Part shown: positions 58,215 through 64,000 of the stretch, in pieces
Layout: the number at the start of each line of letters is the position of its first letter
Numbering within the stretch: the stretch's first letter is position 1
Source: Mantis religiosa
Lineage: Eukaryota; Arthropoda; Insecta; Mantodea; Mantidae
DNA length: 64,000 bases
Direction of reading: 5' to 3'
Assembly (NCBI GenBank): GCA_030765055.1
Contig: CM060947.1
Span: 102,403,672-102,467,671, forward strand
Program-made: the position numbers and the translations under genes
The notes under the pieces: model-generated
What the model was told of the DNA's origin: nothing
Database searches by the model: none
What the model saw: the letters and a program-made list of their open reading frames with translations, nothing else

Positions 58215-58277
58215 GAAATAGTATCTTCACTGATTACACAGAGAATGAAGCTAGTTACAGTGGAATAATATTATACA

Positions 58278-58283
58278 AATAAA
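58278..58283 (+). promoter_or_regulatory. PAAF1: Poly(A) signal of PAAF1
   Basis: AATAAA lies 64 nt after the stop codon, giving a short 3' UTR. The expected cleavage zone 10-30 nt downstream falls inside the palindrome at 58286-58516. The hexamer is seen; its use is inferred. Confidence 0.7.
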
Positions 58284-58345
58284 ACATTTAGTGATTATTT
58301 TCCACTTATCTTAAGAAATGATGACAATACTTCTATCTTCTCTAA

Positions 58346-58387
58346 TTGAAATTAATTTCGTGGACACTTGCCCACAGCTTCAGTCAA
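58346..58387 (-). ncRNA. Hammerhead-like motif, left arm, minus strand
   Basis: Minus strand: CTGAAGC (A9 changed to C), extra T, stem GTGGGC/GTCCAC with loop AAGT, GAAA, TTAATT, then TCAA pairing with TTGA as stem I. The A9 change probably impairs cleavage. Confidence 0.45.
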
Positions 58388-58414
58388 ACGCACTTCCTTT
58401 ACAACGAAATGTGT

Positions 58415-58456
58415 TTGACTGAAGATGTGGGCAAATGTCCACGAAATTAATTTCAA
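58415..58456 (+). ncRNA. Hammerhead-like motif, right arm, plus strand
   Basis: CTGAAGA (58419-58425, fits CUGANGA), extra T, six-pair stem GTGGGC/GTCCAC (one G-U) with loop AAAT, GAAA (58443-58446), stem III A-U and U-A around TA, U17 at 58452, stem I TTGA/TCAA. All core residues present apart from the extra T. Confidence 0.6.
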
Positions 58457-58787
58457 TTAGAGAAGATAGAAATATTGTCATCAACTTCTTAAGATAAGTG
58501 GAAAAAATCACTAAATATTTTAGTTTTATAGTATCTTCTGTTTACATTGATTAGGTAGCATAGAAAAAATTACTTAGATAAACAGAAAAAGCACTTATCA
58601 TTTCTGTGCAAATGATCTACTTATTAAAAACATGTATTTATACTTTAATAAAGATTGTAACAATTAATAAACAGACAAGAATTCAATTTTAATTTCTGAG
58701 TAAAGGTCAAGATTTCTGAATGCAACAAGATTTTTCTTTATATCGAGATTTAACTGTAAAGGAACACTACAGTGAAGCAGAATAATT

Positions 58788-59311
58788 ATTAATTTATAGA
58801 TGAGTCGCATTTATTACACATCGGCTTCACTTACGTACCTATTTTGAGGACATGTTTCACAAATCATCGTTTGCATCTTCGGCTCTTATGTGACTAAAGC
58901 TTGATCCAGTGGTGTGGGTAATTCTGGAGTTGCTGCTGCCGTCTGTTGATTTGGTGATGAACTTAAATGTGGGATTCTCTTCTGGCGGGATTTCAAAGTT
59001 CATTAGTTGGTTTTTATGTTTTTCTATGTATATTCTCTCCCGTATGACGAGTTCACTATGTTTTTGTACGTATTTTAGTAATTCGGTGCTATCTTCAATT
59101 TCATGATTTTCAGACCAGAAATGAGCTGCTATTGCGGACTTATCAATATTTTTGTATCTTAAGTGCCTGAAGTGTTCTTTCTTTCTAGTGCCTATATTTC
59201 TTTTTGTCCTCCCTATGTAAATTTTTTTTCACTGTCATTACACTTAATCTTGTAAATGCCTGACATAAAGGAAGTCGATGTGTAATAAATATGACTCATC
59301 TATAAATTAAT
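58788..59311 (-). mobile_element. Penelope-C fragment bounded by 41-bp inverted ends
   Basis: 58788-58828 (ATTAATTTATAGATGAGTCG...) and 59271-59311 are reverse complements with three changes. Between them the minus strand is the Penelope-C 3' part: hammerhead-like motif (58846-58885: GAG, CCGAAGA, extra T, GCAAA/TTTGT, GAAAC, ATGTC, CTC) and endonuclease codons with KFISWF-type antisense reading, down to the GIY-YIG start. Confidence 0.85.
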
Positions 59312-59634
59312 AAGATTTCTCTCTCTTTTATTTTGCCCTTGTCCAGAAAACTAAAGAAATACTTATGGGTATAAATAAATATAAATACATCAGAGGGAAG
59401 TAATGATATCCCAGTCAAGTGAAATGGTTCAAATAGGAGTGTCAGGCATTTAAGAAGCTCTAAACTAGAACTCCAGTGTACCAACCTATCTAAATCAGAT
59501 TTTTGTTTCTCTCGCAACTTTCCTCAATTATTGATAAATACTGAATAGAACACTTAGATTTTAAATTAAACCCATGTTTCAACAGATATGTGGCACAATA
59601 AACAGGAGTCTTAAAATAGAACCAGGAAAGACCT

Positions 59635-59770
59635 TCAGATGAAGTTTTACAAAGTAATGAACGTGCCTGGTTTCCTTTATGGATCTGAAGCATGGACATT
59701 AATGCAAGCTGATAAACAGAAGAAGCAAGCTGCTGAAATGAGTTCCTAAGAGTAAAAGGATGCGCCCTTT
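59635..59770 (+). pseudogene. Non-LTR RT fragment
   Basis: MKFYKVMNVPGFLYGSEAWT then LMQADKQKKQAAEMSFLR matches the KFYKVM--P-LLYG-E-WTL-----RR--AAEM-FLR block common in arthropod non-LTR elements. Isolated. Confidence 0.7.
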
Positions 59771-59943
59771 TAGATAAAATCACCTTAATTTAGGATATAT
59801 ATTTCATTTGTCATGGTAATTAATCAAAAGCCTTAGATCCATATTTGTGAAAATTCACATTTTTTAAATGTTTTTCAGTAAAGATTAATTTGGGATTAGG
59901 GAGTTTCTTTTTTAAATCTCTGTGTTGCATCAATGACAAATGT

Positions 59944-60067
59944 TAAACCTAAGTGGTTCAAATCCCGGCCGTGGCATTTAATTTTTCCTGTTGACTCTAT
60001 CAAAAACCTTAGCCTATATATGGCTAGTATGAAGAAATGATTAATTTCCATCAATTAACTTAAATAC
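59944..60067 (+). mobile_element. SINE-B, head-truncated
   Basis: Starts at the B box (GTGGTTCAAATCCCGGCCGT) and runs to the tail TTAATTTCCATCAATTAACT. Confidence 0.72.
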
Positions 60068-61119
60068 CAAGTTTGATATTTAACTCTATTTTCAATATAT
60101 GCTGTTCACACAACTGACTTTTTTCTTGAAATACTCTTTTTACACTCGGAGGACATCAAAAGGTTAATTTACACTTAAATTTTGATATTAAATTTGTGGC
60201 TGAAATACATAATTTTTCTTACTTACTGTAAGAAAATAGTAAAGAAAGTAATAAAAAAAAAAGCAGTTTTAGAATCAGTTCCATGTGTGTGTATGTGTGG
60301 GATAGGGTGGGTGAGCAGGTGAGTTCATTGCATGAGACCGTTGAATTCCTTCCATTGATGGCTTAAAGGAACCGACCTGAACAAAAACCTAATGTCCAGC
60401 CCCTCACCTTCTCGTGGTGCAGCTGTTAGTAGTTATGTTTATACATAATGAATCAAAAGGAAGGCCTACTCACCAATAAGCACTAGTTAACATGGTGATC
60501 AAATTACTTAATTGTGGTATTTCCTCCTTTGCATGTACCAATTTCCCTCTTTTGACTTTTCTAATCAATCTTCCTTTACTGAACTCTTGTTTACCTCGTA
60601 CCCAATGGTATTAGAGCATTCGAGGTCTAAGGAATCATTTAATTTCTTTTTCCTACATGTTTCTCATAAATAAGTGTGATGTATAATTTTGTGCTTTATT
60701 ATATCATAGTCCATTATTCATAGCAGTGTAATGTAGTTCGCCTCCGCTGGTAAATGCTAGCAGGTGCACTCTGGGTCATGCGAAATAAACTACAAAAGAT
60801 ATTCAATATGTTTCCCAAAGCAAAGTCCCTCATTCGGATCTCCGGAAGAGGACTGTTTTGGAAGAGAAGACAAGACAATCACTGCATACCTATAGTAACT
60901 GGTATAAATATGAATTCTGCCCATTAAATTGTTACTAAGCTATCTCTGAAATGCAACTTTTGAAACTCCATGAAAAAAAAAAAAATGAATTTAAATAAGA
61001 AGGCATTTTTAGAAAAAGCTGTGTGAGTGAGTGCATGCGCGGGCGATCGGGCGGGCGGGCAGGCATGCTGGCATTATTATAATTAATAAATGTACTGTGA
61101 GTAAATGACAACATAAAAT
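60068..61119. other. Downstream intergenic stretch
   Basis: TTGTGCTTTATTATATCATA then GTCC near 60690 matches the Penelope-B terminal tail. Otherwise unrecognised. A run GGGCGATCGGGCGGGCGGGC lies near 61040. Confidence 0.4.
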
Positions 61120-61200
61120 TGAACAAAACTCACGTTATATTTCACTAGAACTGTTAGCACAGTGCTAATTACAATGACTTTCATTTTTTACAAATGCACA
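61120..61200 (-). mobile_element. LTR fragment of the second Gypsy family
   Basis: TATTTCACTAGAACTGTTAG then CACAGTGCTAATTACA matches 37760-37795 (TATTTCTCACTAAAACTCTT, AGCACAGTGCTAACTTACA). No internal region beside it. Confidence 0.5.
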
Positions 61201-61239
61201 GAGTAAGCATATCATTCTAATATTCATTTATGTCTCTTC

Positions 61240-61290
61240 AGGATCTGAAGAAGGCCATTACAATGGCCGAAAGCTCAACTTTGATTAACT
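61240..61290 (+). ncRNA. Isolated hammerhead-like motif
   Basis: CTGAAGA (61245-61251), extra A, stem GGCCATT/AATGGCC, GAAA (61269-61272), GCTC, allowing A-U and G-C for stem III and C17. No convincing stem I. No Penelope coding sequence adjoins it. Confidence 0.4.
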
Positions 61291-61452
61291 TGATATGGCT
61301 GATTACCTGCTAAGCCTTGGTTGATACTGATATTGGTGTTCCTAAAAACCATTCTTCAAATTTACAGCTTACAAAATATTTATCTCTTCCTTTCATTACT
61401 ACTCATAAAAATTTTCATTTTCTAACTTGTTAATTGTTCTATTTTTTAATTA

Positions 61453-61660
61453 ATGTCCTCCAATGTAAGTCATATTGGATGAGGAATGAAATGGGTAGAA
61501 TGATGATCAAATAAGCCAAGGGCCAATAGAGCTTAGTTACCTGCCATTTAAGAAAAAACCTTGTTCCAGATAACTTACTCTGACCGAGACCTAAAATTGG
61601 TCCCTCTTGGTTTATGAGTGTGACAAACAGTAACTTGGTTCAGTAGCCCTCTATATCATT
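61453..61660 (-). mobile_element. SINE-A copy, minus strand, decayed head
   Basis: GTCCTCCAATGTAAGTCATA, GAAATGGGTAGAATGATGA, CCTTGTTCCAGATAACTTAC, then a scrambled tRNA-like part. Confidence 0.7.
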
Positions 61661-62094
61661 GTGCTTTTGAGATACATGGGGAGAAATACAATATTTGATA
61701 TTAACAGACATGTTTGCTGAGTGAGTCATACTCAGCACTGCTGAATCTCCTCTTCCTCTTCTTCCTTTTTTCTTTTACAGTAGCAAAGCTTTAAACCACA
61801 GAAGTAAACTACAATTTCATTAAACATTAAAAAAATCATAGTAATGTGCTAATTTATTGGTTGAAAAAAATGAGAGTAGCTTTATTTATCTTGATAATTA
61901 TCACTGCTATTCTTGCTAAAGGGATCAATTAATCATACTAATATATAGAGCTTATCGTTTTCTTAATCCACGTGAAATGTAATAGCTGGATATGCAAAGG
62001 TGCACATAAATATTCAGATGCAATGTGATAACTGTGAACATGAACAACATGTATTGAGCTACGAATTCAAACAGTGTATTTCACTTTATTTAAG

Positions 62095-62262
62095 TTAGTG
62101 ATGGAAATTAATCACTTCTTCACCCTAGCCATGTATAGGTTTTGAATAGAGAGTCAAACTGAAAAATTCAATGCCATGGCCAGGATTTGAACCAGGGATC
62201 TCTTGGTTTCCGTCCAGTCGCTCTTACCCATTGAGCCACAATGGCCGTCCTGACATTCACTC
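62095..62262 (-). mobile_element. SINE-B copy, minus strand
   Basis: GTTAGTGATGGAAATTAATC, AAATTCAATGCCATGGCCAG, GATTTGAACCAGGGATCTC (B box), CCCATTGAGCCACAATGGCC (A box). Confidence 0.75.
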
Positions 62263-62459
62263 TTTATACAGAGAGATACATGTATGCATGAACAAATCTA
62301 AATACTTATTCTAAAGAAACACATGGAAAAACTTTACTTGAGCTGGAGAAAAGTATTCAGATTTTAGTATTTCATCATTAGACCTTTCCAGAAGAGAACA
62401 CCTGATAGCCTTTTAGGCATAGACCACACATTCTTTACTATCACATCAACTGCTATGTT

Positions 62460-63612
62460 ATTTCACTCCTCTAAGGTATTTCTTTTAGTTGGACATTACT
62501 TGCAATACATCGTTTTCTCAACTGGTGTTGGTTGTGCTTACGTGTGTGGAACCGAACCGTATACATTTGGATTCCACACTAGCACTTCAGTTTTACTGCA
62601 GAGCTCTATGCAATATACTGGGCCATTTTACATGTACGTCGACGAAAGTTGGGGGACTGCTTAATCCTGAGTGATTCCCTCAGTGCACTTTAAAGCCTAC
62701 GGCAGCTGTACAACTACCACCCTATTGTGCAGCGTATACAGGATGCCCTCCGCGTTTTACACACTTCTGGCGTTAGCGTGGTGTGTGCATGGATCCCTGG
62801 TCACGTAGGCTTGCGGGGGAACGAAATGGCGGATTCGGCAGCCAAGACAGCTACCACGAAGCCCAGGGTTCGAGTACCATCTGTGACATCGGAAGATTTT
62901 AGGGCCATATTGCGGAGAGCTGTGCAAACCTGCTGGCAGGAAGAGTGGTCCGCTCTCCGCAATAATAAACTTAGATCTGTGAAAGAACTTCCAATTCCCT
63001 GGGTTACCTCCTGTCGGTCATCTCGTTACGAGGAGGTGAATTTGGCTCGGTTGCGTATTGGGCACTGCTTTTTTACTCATAGTTTTCTATTTAAAAAGGA
63101 GCCTTCTCCACTGTGTCCGTTTTGCAAAGAAGCGTTATCTGTACGACACGTGCTGCTAGAGTGTTTTCAACTAGCAGACCTTAGGACGTCTCTGCAGCTG
63201 CCGGCCAGCTTTGCAGAAATGCTAGCGGACGATAACGCAGTAGTGGAGAAGGTTTTTAGATTCTTTTCTAGATTACACTTTAGGATTTAGTGAAGGAAAT
63301 TTTTAGTAGGTTTTGATTGATATTTCGTTTTCTTCTTTTTTTTTAATATATGTGTGTGTGTGTGTGTGTCTGTGTCTGTGTGTCTCTGTGTGTCTCTGTG
63401 TGTGTCTGTGTGTGTGTGCATGTGCGTGTGCGCGTGCGTGCGCGCGTGCCCGCGTGCGTGCGTGTGTGACATTTTAATACTTTTATGTATACTTATATAG
63501 TTTTTGGAAATTTTTATATCTGGCTTTTGCCATGACTGGTTTTTCTAAGGGTGCTGATGACCGCTGTAGTTGAGCGCCCTTATACACATCATCATCATCA
63601 TCATCATCATCT
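62460..63612 (+). pseudogene. I-like non-LTR element 3' part: RNase H, Cys/His tail, CAT-repeat end
   Basis: RNase H starts near GVGCAYVCGTEPYTFGFHTS (62520 on) and passes through frame changes. The 187-residue frame 62727-63290 holds VVCAWIPGHVGLRGNEMADS with the RNase H His and Asp, then LARLRIGHCFFTHSFLF and CPFCKEALSVRHVLLEC (zinc-finger-like tail). The 3' UTR contains an imperfect (TG)n tract (about 63348-63470), then TGCTGATGACCGCTGTAGTT, GAGCGCCC and (ATC)n ending near 63612. 5'-truncated. More GC-rich than its surroundings. Confidence 0.87.
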
Positions 63613-64000
63613 CTCTTGTTCTTCTAGCCCATTTCAAATATATTTAATTGGATTCAGATTTGGATATTGTGGTAGTGTATGCAGAAGATGTGCAGTATGG
63701 TATAGAAACCATAATCAGTCTACTTCTATGGTGTGTTTGGGGTCATTATCTTGCTGGAAATAAAGCTTTCTCTGCAATCGTAATTTCTAAGCTCTGTTTT
63801 TCAATTGTACTTTTAAGTATTCGTAAATAAGCACACTTATTCACAATATTGCCCCTAAAAATAAGACTCCCTACACCTGCAGATGTCATGCATCCTCACA
63901 CTATTACAGTGTCTACAACAAATGTTTTGCTGTGCCCACCATATTCTTTTGATCCTATTCAGTATTTGGTTTCCTGCAGACTAATGATGTATGTAATTGC
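63613..64000 (-). pseudogene. Tc1-like transposase relic, minus strand, runs off the window
   Basis: Minus-strand pieces: GVLFLG / GSLIFRGNIVNKCAYLRILK, LYFQQDNDPKHT with the second catalytic Asp (about 63745-63780) and PQYPNLNPIKYIWN (about 63640-63690), where the Glu of NPIE is Lys. This is the Tc1 order FQQDNDPKHT ... SPDLNPIEHLW. The N-terminal part lies beyond 64000. Confidence 0.78.

Larger units (their letters stand above)
58286..58516. repeat. Palindromic foldback element immediately after the PAAF1 poly(A) signal
   Basis: Arms begin ATTTAGTGATTATTTTCCAC and end as the reverse complement near 58516. The centre is about 58388-58412. Each arm contains a hammerhead-like motif, one per strand. 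Small differences between arms (AGC versus AGA, AAGT versus AAAT) show it is not a recent copy or an assembly artefact of identical arms. Confidence 0.9.

Noticed and set aside
1..64000. CRISPR arrays, operons or prokaryotic signals
   Set aside because: None seen. The tandem repeats are microsatellites or SINE arrays, and the host gene has spliceosomal introns.

Overview
This is eukaryotic nuclear DNA, AT-rich and intron-dominated. I see no bacterial or phage genes and no CRISPR array. The mix of repeats (Penelope-like elements, Gypsy elements with a tRNA-Leu primer site, Tc1/mariner, piggyBac, I-, Jockey- and CR1-like non-LTR relics, several tRNA-derived SINEs) points to an arthropod, most likely an insect with a large genome. 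The species cannot be fixed from the sequence.

One host gene spans nearly the whole window on the + strand: an orthologue of PAAF1, the WD40 protein that binds proteasomal ATPases. I place seven coding exons at 1236-1330, 1682-1722, 16315-16508, 24437-24532, 31235-31440, 47679-47812 and 57718-58214. Every coding-exon junction has a GT donor and an AG acceptor, and the phases agree. From the ATG at 1257 the joined frame is 1242 nt, or 413 residues, close to the roughly 390 of the human protein. The gene looks intact. A poly(A) signal lies at 58278-58283.

Everything else recognisable is repeat sequence, mostly broken. Layout: 0-5.4 kb, exons 1-2, Penelope termini, SINEs, a hAT-like relic and a Tc1 relic. 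5.4-10.1 kb, featureless intron with one ORF1-like relic. 10.1-16.0 kb, a Penelope relic and a complete but dead Gypsy element with both LTRs. 16.3-24.5 kb, exons 3-4, a Tc1/mariner relic, a piggyBac relic with TTAA ends and a relic of an uncharacterised arthropod repeat protein. 24.5-31.4 kb, foldbacks, non-LTR pieces, mariner, SINEs and exon 5. 31.6-39.7 kb, a Penelope cluster and a deleted second Gypsy element carrying two nested SINEs. 40-47.8 kb, mariner, SINEs, a non-LTR 3' end, the best preserved Penelope copy and exon 6. 48.9-53.5 kb, a head-to-head Penelope pair and three palindromes. 55-58.5 kb, two non-LTR 3' ends, a SINE array, exon 7 and a palindrome beginning 2 nt after the poly(A) signal. 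58.8-64 kb, more Penelope, SINE, I-like and Tc1 pieces.

The most interesting signal is a set of hammerhead-ribozyme-like motifs: a CUGANGA-type box, a hairpin, a GAAA box, a very short stem III and a cleavage-type UH. They occur at the 3' ends of several Penelope families and again in short palindromic foldback elements, where each arm can carry one. Almost all have one extra residue, usually U, between the CUGANGA box and stem II. One family has U3 and A8 in place of the usual C3-G8 pair.
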